Shown: positions 35,208 to 51,300, counted from the stretch's first letter. The stretch: 64,000 nucleotides of DNA from Chrysomallon squamiferum (GCA_012295275.1 CM022671.1:15052956-15116955), one strand, 5' to 3'. The notes: a model not told the origin generated them from the sequence alone. Translations and numbers: made by a program.

Positions 35208-36993
35208 TCAACCACTAAGAGGGTCTTCTCTGCAGTGGATAGCATATCTAAGTCTTTGGGTCATTATTTCTTGAGAAGAATACTGTGGTAATTTGATCAT
35301 GAACATGCACGTTTCAACTCTGACATATCTGTTGTCAGGAGGACCTGAAAGTTGAAGAAGAAAAAAGAAATTTAGTTACACCTTTCCAAAAAAAACAAGT
35401 GAAAAAAAGATAATAAAGAATTAACCAAAAAAATCCCCAAAAGATGAAGAAAAGATGAAAAAGCTGCATGCAAAGCTTTAACACTATTCCAAAGCGTACA
35501 AACACTAGAAACAAATAAATAAAGAGATGTACATATATGAATAAATAAATAAAATAATTTATAACATCTACTAGATCACTGAACAATAAGAATCAGGATC
35601 CAAACACACTGCAGCAAAACGTCAGTTAAAAAGGAAATGGAAGAAATTCCTGAAAATAACGTATTTTAGGAAGGCAGGAAAGCAGTTGCCCAGTGTTTTT
35701 CTTATACAATACCTGTTCCATCTGGTGGTGCTATTTTCATTGGATATGGTGGAACATGTGCACTTTCAAGACCACCTGAACTGCAGGGGCAAGTCTGGGG
35801 TATCCGTTCCTGATTGCAAGCAAATTTTATGAATCTACATAGTTCATCTGCAGTGAAACCTTCTAATGCATGCCAGAAATACTCAACATGTGTATCCGTC
35901 TCCATCAGACCAACCTGATACATTGTATGAGCCTGCAAATAAATAAAAATAAAAATATATATAATTAATTAATTCTTTCTTAAAATGTACTGTGCTTCAT
36001 TAATATCATTATCTGAGTAGTGATTTAAAAACTGATCACAAATACAATTATTATTACTCAGATTATTACAGTAGTCATATTGTTATATATTTTTTTAAAG
36101 AATATTTATCTTCACTGGCTCATAAACATATCCTCCAAGCATAATTATTATGAATCTGGAAGATGTTCCATTTTCAATGTTTGGACTCTGTCAGATATAT
36201 TTAGCAATAATAACTTGTTAAGATCATTTTACCACTGTATCTGATTTAAAACAGATAACTGTAACTATAGAGTAACTCGAACCATCTTGTTTTCATAAGA
36301 AACACCAACATGAACTTACTTTGAGAAACTGGAGATTTACATGAGGCAAACCACATGTGCGAATTTCAATGTCTTCAGGTGAAAAGATTGTCAAAAGTTG
36401 AACAGGAATGACTGAAGCTAGACCAGACAGAAGAGCTCTCATCCGATCCATGCTGGAAAGTTCCTTCAGTCTTAGGGACTTAATGGCATCAACATACTCC
36501 TGTCGATTGGACCAGCTACAAAAATGACAAAACTATTAGAACACTCCAATTTTTTTTTTTAATTTAAGTTAAATAGAATAACAAACTTCATTTTTGTCAC
36601 AAGGGTTTGTTCCTCCAGTGAAATTTAATTTGCATCTACTCTGTCGAAGAACGCTTTTATACTGCTTCTACACAGTATTATCTTATTTAATTATTATTAT
36701 TAATAGCTTTTATTATAACATCATTCTCTGTTTTATTTTTATTTTTAATGTTTATTAGCTAAAACATTTAATTGTTTTGGAGGGACAGTCTTTTTTCTTA
36801 TATATCTATTTTCAATATATATTTTAAAAATATAAAGGTTCAGATTTATACAAAGATTAACTTTCTTCTAATATTGTTGAAATTTTGCCATATATTACTT
36901 ATGTTCAGATAAAATCATCAGTACAAAATCTTTTGTCAAATCTTAAAGTTAATGTGTTTTATGTCTCATTAGGAACAAACAAAGAAGAAAATC

Positions 36994-37043
<50 letters not shown>

Positions 37044-37058
37044 TGATGATGATGATGA

Positions 37059-37093
<35 letters not shown>

Positions 37094-40000
37094 TAAAAAT
37101 AAAAATAAAGAAAAGAAAAGAAAAGAAAAAACCCTAAGAAATCAGTTTACCTGACATCAACATAATGGCCCCCAGGCACCAACTCAACATCTTCACCCAG
37201 CAATCCAGCATACAAAAACTGGGAATACACATCAGAACACAGAGCAAGCAGCTCACCCTCTGTCTCAATCTGTGAGAATAAATGATGAAGAAAATACTGT
37301 AATCTGATAAAAATTGTAAATTTCTAATCCCTGAATCTTTCTTTTTGGTAACTGTAAATTTGGACTGACATATTTGGGACTGAGGCAATTATTTTAGGAC
37401 AAAAAATGGACATCCAGTGATCATAAACATAACAAAAAATGCCAGAAATGTTGATGAAATAACAAAAGCATGATCAGCAATATGACAATTTTAGAAAAAT
37501 AATTTCACTTTTAAGAATCTGTGAAATAGTAAAAGAAACAAGGAGCTCTTCTTCATCTTTGGCACACACACACATGTGTGAGTGTGTATATATATATATA
37601 TATATATACACATACTGTATTCCTAATTCTAATAAGATGAAACCCTTTGATAGATGTAATATATATATTTTTTATTAAATTATCAAGATAGTTATATTAT
37701 TTTAATTTAAAGAAATATGTAACTCTCCGCTAAATGCTGAAACAGGTTTGACAGTACTCACATTTTCAATCTTTTTGATGTAATTGTATGTAAGAATATC
37801 TGCTTGCATGAGATCATAATTGGCATCAAGTGGACAGCCAACTAAACTCTTCCAGAATGAAGACAGCAAGTCAATGCCGAGAGGTATGTCAGCTCTCATT
37901 GTCACACCAAACAGCTAACAGAATAAATTTACTTCATTACTAAGTATGAAATAATCAAGAATAAAAAAAAAGAACTTAAATAAGAATTAAAAACAAATGA
38001 ACTGTACAGGAGAAAACACAACAAACAATCAGAGGCCAAAAAGAGATTGAACTATGAAGATGTTATTGTAGACCCAATATGAATTCAACAGTAATTAATC
38101 ATTTGATTCCACAGAAATTCTTCTGTATATTTATCCTCTGTCAACAAGCATAACATTTGGATTATAATGAACATTTATGATTGCAACAGTAGACTGAGTT
38201 TTACTTTTAGTTAGAATTATTTTGTTTTCTAAAATTTATTTACACTTATAATCAAAGAAAATCTCAATTACAATTATAATGGTCAGTTATATGGGATTTT
38301 ACTGTTAAAAAATTAAAACAATTTTTATGAAGTACCTTTTACTGAAACCAGGCATTTATTACCAATGACCCATAGATCATATACATTGAATGACACAATA
38401 TTCATATTGGTTTGTATATTAATGTAATAGTAGTATTAACAAATTGGTACATATATTAATATAATAGTTGTATCAACACACTGATTCATTATTTGTATAA
38501 ATGTCACAAAAAAGGAAACCAAAATTTCTTCTTTTTTTTTTTGCATTCATTTTTGAACTGGCAGCACTGCTTATAAATTTGACTGATGTACAAGTGGATC
38601 ATTCAAGTTGAAGAACACTCATAACATGTAATTAAAGACAAACATTTTAATTTGACATTAAATTACTCCTTCAGGCCAGAATTACCTGTCCAAGAAATTC
38701 AAGAAGTCTTTCTTCTGAGTATGTCATGTTGCTTGGCCGAAGGATATGTCGACCTTTGTTAATTCCATTGGATGAACTTGGACACAAAATGAATGTGCCA
38801 AGAACTGGACCTTGCAGCTCTCTGGCTACCTGCCATAGAAACTGGCGGAAGGAACCACCTACAAACAAGAGTTTCAGCAACAGCAATTATATCTAATTAT
38901 CACAAACACATATGCATTTGCATGCACATGCACACACACAGTTTAAATAGTTGTGTACAATTATTAATATATTTAAGAAGATTTCATAAAAATGTAGAAT
39001 GTTTTCTATAATACTGCTAAAAGACCTGATCACCTCAAACATCTGAAACCCTAAACAGCATCAGTAAATAACAAGATACATTCTTGTACAAGTACTCTTT
39101 ATCAGTGATTATAAAATACAATATTTGTTTAAGCATGGATCTTATCCTGAATAAGTATTAAAATAAGATACATACTTAAACGTTAACTTCTCATCTAGTA
39201 AATAAAGAAAATGTATTATCCAGTAAATACAGAAAAACAATTACATATTTAAACAAAAACTTCTTATGAAGGAAATTATGAAAAACAGATACATACTTGT
39301 ACCATGTACTTCTTCACCAGTGAGGCGAACGTTGAATGAGTAGGTTGGATCACCTCCACTAGCAAGTCCCACACAGAGTTGGTTCGATGGCACTGACTGC
39401 AGCTGTCTGAAGGCTTGACAAAATACAGTCATGGCAGACCCTTTTCTCTCAGCTTAAAATACATAATATTAGACTTTTAAACTATACAATCTGAACACAG
39501 CATTCAAACAAGTATAAAATTAGTATAGATAATTTAATAACATGTTGTGCCTATCTATGATTCTGATGTTTTTATTATAATTTACAGTTTGAAATAATTG
39601 CTGTTGCCAATTTTAAAACTTAATCAGAATGACTCAAGAAGCTATTAAATTATATTGCCTCCTTTATTTTATAATATATTTACTGTTATCTCTTGTTAAT
39701 TATTTTCAAAAATGATATCACTTCCTATATTTTCCTATGTTATTTCTTTTGAGAAACATCAACACATACATTAATGTTATCTTCTATAATTTTCAGTGAA
39801 TTTAGTTATGACGTCTGATGAATTATGATCAATGTGGACAACAAATTTCACCTCCAATAATGTCTAAGAAATCTTTTGTGAATTATTATCAGCTGAGATA
39901 CTTGTACTACCTCCTATATTTTCAAGTGGATCCAGTGTGATCTCTGGTGCAGCTTGATCTTGTTTTCTCTTTACAGTGCTGTTCAGAATTCTGTTTGAAA

Positions 40001-40703
40001 AAGAAACTTTGGTGTCATAAAAAATCAAACAGCGAATCTTGGATAGAAGAGCTGCAGTTGATCGGCTGTAAGTGTTTGCAGGTCGAAGGTCAATCAGTGG
40101 CAGAAAAAAAGAACCCAAATTGATATTCAGAGACTGAAGCAGAGCAAATCTCAGTCGGATACTTTCTGGTGGGATGTCTGTTGGAAATGAAAAAAAGAAA
40201 AATGTCTGCAATGATGGTTGCAGTTGCTAGATTCAGGTCCCTGAATAAATATTGCATTTATTGTCCAAGCTAAAAATATGGTTAATGATTAATGTTAATC
40301 ATTTTTCAAGGCAGTGTAATGATTTCATCTGAATTATGCAAATATATAAAAAAATGTCCATTAGATCAAAATTTTATAGACTTCATATACATTCTAAATA
40401 TGATTATGTGGGTACTTTTGTAAAAGAGCAGACATATTTTAGTTCAGATCAATTTAGTAATTCTGTGTAAGTAATCTTGGTTTTATTAAATCTTTTTTGA
40501 TTTTATATCTACCCTGCAGACATGCATATTGTTCTGATGCCAACTGAGCCTCTGTGAACACTATTTCATGTGGATGTATTCTGGCTGTAGAGACCACAAG
40601 CTTTCTACTGAACTCGTTCACAAATAAGACAAGAGCTTTATCCATCTCCAAAGTCCACAGCTTGGACATTGCATGAGCCTGGTCATCATCAATACACCAA
40701 CAT
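35208..40703 (-). CDS. HECTD4: HECTD4 exons: C-terminal HECT domain
   Basis: Exons 40513-40703, 39911-40177, 39297-39452, 38686-38858, 37762-37914, 37151-37269, 36320-36515, 35713-35932 and 35208-35344. The segment holds RLRFALLQSLN, IFYDTKV, AAPEITLDPLE, GSFRQFLWQVARELQ, the GVTMRADIPLGIDLL region, and the C-lobe. The catalytic Cys lies in ETCMFMIKLPQYS (codon 35307-35309), the family variant of TCFN-x-L-x-LP. The protein ends REDPLSG and TGA (35208-35210). Confidence 0.95.
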
Positions 40704-42352
40704 CTGAAAGGTAACATACTATATGTTGATACCTCTATAATTTATGTAATGTTCATTTTTTTGTTTTTTTTTACTGAAATTTCAGAAAAAATACTTGCTT
40801 GTTGATGAACTATTGTACTTGTAGAATACCTTTTATATGTTTCCACTGCACAATCATTATGTATTAAATTACCATGACTGTATCACTGTCTAAATTTATA
40901 ACAGACACTTCACTTATCAGTCAAAGCAAGTTAAGCTAAAGAATTCAGTCTTTACAAGTAGGAATATAAATTTACAAAAATAATGATGTATGTTTTATCA
41001 AGTTTTCTTTTTTCTATTTAACAAAATATACTGGAATAATTCTGTTTCTTTGAATTAAATGAACAATATATGCAAGACATAAATTTTGTTGTATAATTAA
41101 TGTGAATTACAACACTGATTCACAATTTTCTTATTAATATTATGACTGCATTAAGTTGTTTTTTAATTGCAGTATCTCTTTTGAGAGTAAAAGCACACTG
41201 TACCTTTTAAAGCTGAAATCATATCCACAGCTTGTAAGTCCTCTCCATACTGCTCTGACATCATGTTTGGCAGTATCCATTACAAACTGAAGAAACCCAT
41301 CCAGAGTCAAACCCTTGACTTCTTTTTTGACCTCAAGCTAAAAATACACAGTAGTTAAAAGGTAACTCCTGCCTCACATTCAGAATTCAAATATACAATT
41401 TGTATAATTAAAAGTTTTATCTCCTTAAAATCTAACAAAAATAAAATGTGAAACATAGCTTAATGCAACACAAACAATGTTGTTTTTTTAAATTTAATAA
41501 TCTTAATTCATATATTTGTTCTATCTTTAATGTACAGGGTGTCCACAAAGTCTGGGTACATGGGGAATTTTACTATGTTATTTATTAATGTTACTTTTCT
41601 TACCAGATCAAATGATGGCTCTGTCTAAAGAATTATGCATTGAAAGTGATGGAAATCATATTGAAAACATTATTTATTAACATTAGAATTAAATAAAACT
41701 ATTTTATTTTAAAAGTATGTGTTAATCCCTTATGCACCCAGACTTTGTGGACACCCTGTAGATAAAACAATTTAAACCATATTAATGTTTTTTATAATGA
41801 ATAAAAATGAACCGAACCAAACTAAATCAGTAAACAATATGATAAAAGGTATGGAGTATAACAAACTATATTATTGTTTCATAACGGATCTAATTCTTCT
41901 AATAGGGAGAAAAATATTATGATGCTTCATGTGTTGTGGATTATGTCAAAATGAAAAGTGATATAATTACTTTTAAGTCTTTTGTTTCTTTACTAACATT
42001 GTCTGATACAATGTTATTTTTGGATGGTTTCTCAGATACGTCTTTTCCTTTTATTTTCTCCTTGCCAGAAGCACCCCTAAAAGTAATAAACATTTTTTGA
42101 AACATTCATTAAACATTTTACAAAATAGAAAACTGGGTTACCAGATAATTTATCCACTCTGTGATTTTTAATTATCACTGTTGTGTGCTATACTATATTA
42201 AACAAATTATATCAAATGTTATTTCAAATGTTAAGTGCTTTTCTGTGTCTTGTTCCAAAAATAGACATATTTTGATACAAACAGGGTACAGGCAGAGAGA
42301 AATAATTAACTTTTTCTAACTCTGTTGTGTTGAAAATAAATTAATCATTCTG

Positions 42353-42383
<31 letters not shown>

Positions 42384-45300
42384 CAAAATAATTGTATGTG
42401 TGTTTGTCTGTAAACAATTATAATGATAAAAAAAATGTCTATCTTGGTGCAACTATTCATTCTAATTTTACCTACTGGAAATAAAACAGATGACATAAAA
42501 CTACATTTCATAATTCTAAAACACTGATATAATTTAGTTCAATTTGAATTTTTTTTTTTTTAAAGACTATAAGCATTTGTACCGGTCTCCATGTCCCATT
42601 ACAAATTTTTCTTTTGATGATCTTGGTGACTTCTTTGTTAATTTACCCTTACTTGGCTTGCTAGCAGGAACGCTAAAACAAACAAATTTTAAAACTTAAC
42701 AAAAATTCTGTGAAACATTAATGAAATGAAAATATATTTATTAGAGAAGAATTTGAGTCATTAATAATCTAATAGATAACAATAAAAAGGTCATTATATC
42801 AAACAAAAAAGAGAAACATTATGTTAGTAATTTATAGACATTATATTTCCTTTTTGTTATTTTTAGCAATTATCCTATGGTCATAATTTTTAGCTTTTAT
42901 TAAAACTTATTTGCTTTATGAAATTCAACTTCTGTTCAATAACAGTACTTTGTATGTAGAATCTGAGGAAGTGTTTATAGAAATTTTTTTTTTTTTTTTT
43001 AATGCTGTTAACAAATCTTACCTATCTTTTTCCTGCTGTATGATTATCCCATACTGTCTTAGAAGAGGATTCACATAGTCTGACAATGGTTTTTTAGTGG
43101 GTCGGAGCTGATTGAGGAATGTGAACAACATGTTACCCGAACTAGGATTAAGAATATGATCTTTCTCAAGGCAGATAAATCCAGATTCTTGCCAAGCACC
43201 AGGTGACCCCTGCTGCTGATTTACAAAGAAACAGCTATGAAAAACTTCAGTGATAATCTGAAGAGCTGTGTCTGTCAGCTCTCGCTCAGACTTTCTCTGG
43301 AACAGTTTGTTCTGGAGATAAAGTTCAATAGCACTATTTGCCGGTGGTTCTGATAAAAGCATTTGGTTAACAACTGAAACTGAAAATACCTCATCTGGAA
43401 TATCAACAAACTCTTCAGGATCATAGTTCAAAGTTTCAGTCAGAGGTCTACATTTATACAGGGATTTCTGAACCGATTCAGTGTTAGCTTTTGTAGGAAG
43501 ATTAATAACGGCCCAACCTCTGTTATTAGGTGCTGAATTAGCGTCTTTGAACTCATCATCTTGTTTCTCTTTACTGGATGCCGTTTCTTTACCTGCTTCT
43601 ATCTTACTTACAGATGATGATACTATACCACCATTATCAACAGGTGGTACAAATATTTCATCTCTTTCAACCCCACCATTTATATCACAAGCTTTTTTTA
43701 TAGCATCTTTAATACTTTCTATTGCCATGTGCTGTGGAATCCCTGTCAAAACCAGAAGCCTTGTATGTGCTATGGATCCCATGATTGACATAGACGCATC
43801 TGTCACAGCTTCTGACACCACTTTTCTTGTGCGAGGTTCTCCAAATCCCAAACCTCGCAGGATTCCAGAGATGTTCACAGCTTTGTAAAACCACATGTCC
43901 TCCAGCTGGAGATCTTCACAACTAAGCATGTTCATTGAACTGCAGCTTGTAACATTACTGGAGCTTGATGTGATAGACGACAATGATGTCGATACTGTTA
44001 ACAAGGACAAAGCATCTTCTGACGACTGCACACTGTCTATATCAATCAAAGATACTCCACTGCTTTGACGAGAAGGTGTAGCCAAGTGCTTTCTTGGTTT
44101 CTGTTTCTTCTTCTTGGCAGAAGATACTGATTTTGAAGCTGTTGCTCCTTCTTCAGCAAGGCGGGAATAAGGAATATTTGGCAGCAATGGATTTGGACCA
44201 AAAATTAGGACTGCTTCTGTTATGGCCAAGTTTAATTCCAATAGGGCATGAAAATATGTTGAAAACAATCCTTGTTCACTTGATGAACTTAACAGATCAG
44301 TGCCAGTGCTCTGTGGTGAGAATTTATCACTTTCTTCTTTATGCAACATTTTTAACTCATTCTGAAGTTGTCTAAAGAAAGAATGCATTGAATTGTACCT
44401 AGAGCCAGTTTTTGAAAGAGAACTTCCATTGCCTCCTTCTAGCACATGAAGAATTCGTAATGACTGAGCTAAAATGTGAAAGACATATTCCTTGATCAGT
44501 GCTGGAATGTCTGTTTTCCGTATGTACGTGCAGATCATCTCAATCATGTGAATGAGAACAGGTGGAGTAATGACAATGTTATCAAGACTGTACAAACTGG
44601 GGTGCATCATAACAGATGCAAGCAGTGATGTTTCTAGAGATTCATTTTTGTCTGTCTTTTTACAACCTTTCATACCACATCCGAACTTCTCTGTAATTAA
44701 AGTCTCCATGTAAGCCATTGCCATGAGGAACTGTTTTGGCAAAGCATGAATACTGAGGACAACACCAGGAGGAGGAGACACTCCCAGGCGAATGTGAACA
44801 TGATCTCCAGGAATAATTACTGGTGAAAACTGTTCATTTTGGTTTGATTGAGAGTTTGTGTCTCGGGGATAACAAATGACTTCTTGCCTTGTAGGCTGGC
44901 CATACTTATTCACTTTTTTACCACTGTAAGTGTAGACTCTGGCCCATGGTGACTTGTAGGGAACATTCCTGTAAAACAAACAATTTACTGAATAATTTCA
45001 TGTAACAGTATTTTGACAAATCATCCTGTGAAGACTTGCAAATTAAAGGACCAAACTACAGATTCATTGTACAACTAACTACAAGACACACTTTTTATCA
45101 ATACCAATTTAATTTTCATGATCTAACTTTAAACTGAGATATATGAACAATTAAATTCTTACTCTTTCTTTGATTTTAGTTTGTCTGTTTTGCAACTGAT
45201 TATAAGACAGCCTGCTCCAGGAAAATGAACATCAGTGCTAACTTTTATTTCTGTGACTGGAAACTCTTCACACAGAAACATTTCAGGAGCAGTCTGAATA

Positions 45301-48300
45301 ATAAATCAAAGAATTAAATACAATAAAAATAATTTTAAAATATCATTTTAATTTATGTAAGGATAATGATTCATTTCACTGAAATATAAGTATTTAAAAA
45401 TTATTATTTGTTATCCAAATCAGTAACCTGTTTACATATCCAATAAATTGAGAATTCATTTTTCCAAACTGATTATTTTCATAGGTTTACAGCTGGGCAA
45501 AAAAAAAGAAAAAAGAAAAAGAAAATAATGATAATAATAATTAAAAAACATATAAAAAAGATTTATAAATAACTATGAGCCAAATATAAATAGGACCAGT
45601 TCAAATTCTCCACTAGAAGGAAACAATTTGGGTTTTAATATATTAGCTTCTATACAATGATAATAAATATTTAATGTTGTTGTTAGTCTAGTCAGTATGA
45701 ACCTGTTCACAGAGAACATTGTTTGAAATGAAATGCAAGTTAACTCCTACCTGCAAACACAGACAAATCTGATTGGTCAGCTCAATTACATAGTCTTCAC
45801 CCTGACTTGCTGCTCTGGCAATTGCAATGGCCAGTTCTTGTTTTATGCGATCCCCATTCCTGTAGACAAGATCAGTCAGTGAACAGGAGTTGAGAGCCAG
45901 GCACTGGTTCAGAGAAACTGCACTTGTCAAAGATGTATTCTCAACAGCACCTATGACAAAGTTTAAAAAAAATATATAAACAATTCAACTGCAAAACAAA
46001 AACAGTCATTTATGCTAGAGAAGGATAAATATATCAGATGTAAGTAGTTAGAACTCACCAGTGGGCATTGGGGGAGCAAGCAAGTGATCTGACAAAAGCT
46101 GAAGATTTTCAATATCCAGTTCCTGTAGCAGAGCTGTACTGGCAGCCATGCTGGATCCGAGTCCATGTGAACAGGAATTGAAACCAAGGGTGGGAGAGTT
46201 ACAATGATCAATTAACTGCAACAAAGCTGAGCGAAGATACATTCTCACAAGTGTCGATTCACACTTCAGCAGTTCTCTAAATAGAAAAATTAAATTGTAA
46301 AGAGAAGCTCTTACAAAGAAGAAAGACAGTAAAACGTCAGATAGATTTACACACAAACATTATATTACATAAATATACAAGGTTTTTTTATATAGAAGGT
46401 TTTATTTCTCAGGAAAAAAACAATATGAATTATAAACAATAACAATTAGAAATCTGAATATAGGATATTGGTAGAATACCATTATAAACTTATCATATCA
46501 CCTGTGAATATGAACATTCGATGTATCTAGAATCTGTCCTCCAGTGATAGAAGATTTCCTCAAACCTTTTGGAGGCTTCTCCAATATCTCAATTGGAAAC
46601 CAGTATCTCACCATCACTCCTTCACTTCTTAAGTATGTTTCAACTTGTACCAATTCATTTTGCTACAAAAAATATTAAAAATTAACAATACAGCAGTAGA
46701 TATGTTTTGGGTTCTTGAAATGACATTGACTGATTTATTTATTCAAAAGCTGCAATCATTAATATTTCAACAGTCAAATGATGATATACAATTAATAAAT
46801 TTAGTTTTCTGAAAAAGGAAACAGTTATAAATATAGAAACTATGAAAAATATACTATGTCACTTAATAGAAAAATTGTAATTCAAATAAAATAACAAAAC
46901 ATTTATTGTTTCTGATTTCAGCACACTATAAATTTATATGACAGAAACCTAATTTGAATCATTATAAAAAAATATTAAAACAATACCACTCACTGTATCG
47001 ATGTCGAGGACAGTTCCAGTCAAACCAAAACATTTCAGCATTGCACTGACTGCAAAAGGTGGCAGTGTTCCTGAAGTTGTCAGCTCACTTATGTTGACTG
47101 TTGTGCCTTTTTTCACCCTCTCAATTGTAAACTTGGCCAGATCTTCTTTGATATCTTCTATAGTGGGCAAGTGCAGATCACGGGGCAGGCCTCCATTTTC
47201 TTCATACAGAAATTCAACAGTCTGTCGTGCAATTTCTGTCATTCCTGTAAATTATCAACTCTAGATCTTTACAACAAATATCAGTTTAATAAGAATCAAT
47301 CACAAACTATGATTTTGTTTTCAGAAACAAACACAAATGACTACTAATATATTCAGTTAGCATTTTAAAATAACACCATTATTTGAAACCTGACAAAAAA
47401 ACACTCACCAAGCTGCAGAGCTCCTCTTATTTGTTCCAATCCATCTTTTCTTTCTGCCTCATTGCGGAATCGTCTTCTGATGATGGGAAAGACTCGTTGT
47501 TCCCAAGCCCGAACCAGAAGAGCATAATGATCCTCAGTTGTGCTATCCTCATCAATCTCAACATCAGACACATCGTCAAGGTTTGTTATTACAGGTTGGC
47601 TTGGCATGCCCATCGTTGTCATTTTGTCATAACTGGGCAACAGCTTGTACTGTAAGCAGTTTTCAACAACGTACTCTGAAAGTAAATTTTGAAAAAAAGA
47701 AACATTTTTACATCAGTGACATGAAATGTAAATAGTGATGTAGTGCATACAGTCAGGTAATTGAGAACAGCAGGACTTGGTTATCAGCAGTAGACATACA
47801 TACATGTATGTGTGTTTGTATGAGAAAGTAATCTTGCAAAGAAACCATGATTTATACATTGTCATGAAACATTTTCATTTTTTTTATAAAATCTTAATTC
47901 ATCCAGTAATCTTAATTCTCATTACAAATGTTCCACATCTGAGAATATCTAGTTAGTAAAGTCCAAAATATAAAAATTCCAAAGATGAGAACAAGCTAAA
48001 AATTAAAACAAGAAAAAACAATAAAAAAAACACAATAAATTATACAAATAAGAGAGATAAAATTCTATTTTTCCAACTAATGAAATCATGTAGATAAAAG
48101 TCACCTTTCAGTGGTTCAGGATCTGTAGGTATTCTAACAGATGGTCCCTGGAGAGTTCTTGATTCTTTGCTGTTGGAATCCCTTCTACCTTCACTTAAAG
48201 ACTCTTCATTATCAGTGTCTGAAGCTGAATGAAAAGGCAGAAGTCCAAATGACTCACGAATTTCACGAGTCAAATCATTAGCTGCTTCTGCAGCATCTCG

Positions 48301-51300
48301 ATGTTGTTGGCCTTCAGCAAAGAGGAAAGGACGGCTTCCAAAGTTAGCTCGAACTCTACAGTTCTTTAGAAATAGAATTAAAGATAGTTATTAGTATTCT
48401 TAACCCAATGTAATGTTTTAATTACTGTTAGTTAAAGTATTATCATTCTTCAAGAACATTTTATGTTAAACAAGAAAGAAAATGGTAAATAAATATCTCT
48501 TTTCTTCAATAAAATGGTTAACTGTAAAATTTCTCAGTAAAATTAATCATCTTGAATCAGTTTTATTATAATACTTATTTATTAATGAGGTAACTTTAGA
48601 AGGATTAATAAAAATTAAAGTTTTAAAAAATAGAATAATACCTTTTTCTGAATGTGGACAATAGGATACATTCCACCAGCAACATCTGAGAGAGTTGGAC
48701 TTAACCTTCGACCTCCCAATGTAAAGTACACTTGACCTTTAGGAGCATGTCCTACTGCAGCCTCTGATGTTTTCTCCCAGCCAATGCCTGCAACATCTCC
48801 AGCTTTAATAGTTACATCTAAACGAACACTCCTCCACTGGAGTAAACTTGCTCCATTGTAATGAACTGCTTTTCCAGTACTGCAAATTTTCAAATTATCT
48901 TTCGTAAAATGTGGAGCTAAATTGTAATTTTCAACTTTTTATCCTATTTCTAATGTTTATATGACAAACCATTTGTTTAATAATGTGATTTTTAAAATAC
49001 TGACTTTTATCTAAAAGGAACAGAGTAACAATATCAATTTTTTATTATATTTTTATTATTATGATGAATGATTACATTGTCAGAAAAAAAAAAGAAGAAA
49101 AAAAAAAAACAAAAAAAAAAAAAAAAAAGAATGAATAAATAAAAGCTTGAAAAATTAAATAAAATTTCACATGATTTATACATGAAATTAATTTCTTATC
49201 ACTTTAGTAAGGAATTCAGCAAAAGATAAATAAAAAAAATGTCATTACTTCAGGAACAGACAGGTCCCAACTGGATTTGTCCAAGCACCTTCCTTCTTTT
49301 CTGCTGCAGGAGCAAAGCCAAATGACACTAAAGTATTACTTTCTTCCTGAACTTCACCATAGGAGCAGATCTCTAGTTCCCAGTAGAAAGAAGGTGCCTG
49401 AAAAAGTTGATTATACAGTTACAGTAAGTGTTAATTTTTTTAATGTTTGAAAACTGTCATTATAAATTTATTATCCTGATTGGAGAAAAAGGATTGTTTT
49501 GGATATATATGAATAACAATCAGCAAGAATGCAGTGATGTTGAGTGATATAACAGCAAACTTTCTTCAGGTCAAATGAATGACACATTACAAATTACTTA
49601 TACAAAAGCAACAAATTGGAAACAAATATTTACTTTATAGTCTTTAATACTTTTAAATAGGAGAGCAAATCTTTCAGTGATATATCATTTTGGCCTGTAA
49701 TGAAACATAACATTGAACTTTCATGGAAGTGCCAGACAATCTCTTTATTAATTGTTACATTCCACTCATCTTACTTCACAAGCGATGAAGCTAGTACCCA
49801 GTATGAATCATTTAATTACATATTCCTGTGGTAAAACAAAATGTATTTAAATTTTATCCCTGTTATATTTTAACATGAGAATACATTTACCTGCTGTGGT
49901 ATTGACTGGTTTGCATATATTATAACACCTCTTGGCAGTGCTGATCCTGCACTGGCATCTCCCAGAAATGTCACTGTGGATAATCCTTGCGACATCAGAC
50001 ATGCTCGGACTGGAGGAAAAGCTCGACTAGGGTCCCAAATCATTTCTGGATTCTAAAAATTAAGATTACTGATAATGTAGAAAAAATTAAATCAAGGATT
50101 AAGATTAAAATACTTTTAAATCTAATTATTTATTAAAAACCTGATGTTAAGATTATACTGATTATCATTATTCAGATCCTTTGTAATTCCTTTGAAGGGA
50201 AATCATATGGTGAAAACCTATTTTTCACTCATTCTTTTTTGGATTGCATTGATTCACTTGAAAAATTAATTTTATTGCATAAAAAACTCATTAATTTTTA
50301 AAACAGATGTTTCTTTAATCTTACAGGTCTGCTGTCGTCCTCTGTGGGAGGTGGGGGTGGTTTAACACAGTCACGATACAACATCCTTAGACGTCGGCAC
50401 TGAGATTCCACAACTGACAGACGTTCTCCTAGAAAATATATAAATATATTTCACTAACTCCTGCTTTGGTGGTGTTATTATCAAAAAGCTGAATTTTTAA
50501 ATCCACATATTTTTTCAATGTTCTATAAAATTTAATTGAAAAAAAAAAAAAAAAAATAATAATAATAATAAAATAAAAAAAAAAAATAAAAACATTTTAT
50601 CTATTTTCATTTATAAGGTTATAGCAGATTTTTTATAAAATATGCTTTAACTATGAAAAAAAAGTTCATTATTATTACCTGCACTGCAATCCTTTGACAG
50701 TGACTTCAAGATATCAATGGCTGATTCACATCTCTGGATGAATTCTGTTGCAAAATCAACATCTTCCAAATAAAGTGAGAGTGCCAAACAGGTACGTGTT
50801 TCAATTTCTGCTATCACTCGACATGTCATGTTTGACAAACTGTTGCCATCACCGCTGACTGGAAGAGACTGAAATGGAAGTGCTTCTTGAGTTTGATCTT
50901 TGGGCAGCAAGATATTCTCCACAGCTGTTATTAAAGCATCCCACATTTCTGGCTGTGTCAGTAAGAATACCTTTAAAAACAAAAGACAAATTAGAAAATT
51001 TTAACTAATAGCCATATTACTAATCTACAATACCACACTGGGACAAAGACATTGATTATCTTGTCACTGACTAATTGTTTCTGACCAAAACATGACATCA
51101 CTAGTTCATAAACATTTATCTGTCAGACAATGCTCTGCAAGCTGGTGCGGGATTCTTTTTCAACCTTTCTGAGGTACTTTTAGTCACTTAAGTTAATATT
51201 TTAATTTTTCTTTATTTGTTAATATACATAAATTCAATGAGAAATAAAGTTAAAATGTTTTGTTTACTCCATGAAATTACTTCCTAATTTCTAATTATGT

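Noticed and set aside
43481-43888. 135-codon plus-strand frame
   Set aside because: Antisense shadow of the long HECTD4 exon, which has strong protein features on the minus strand.
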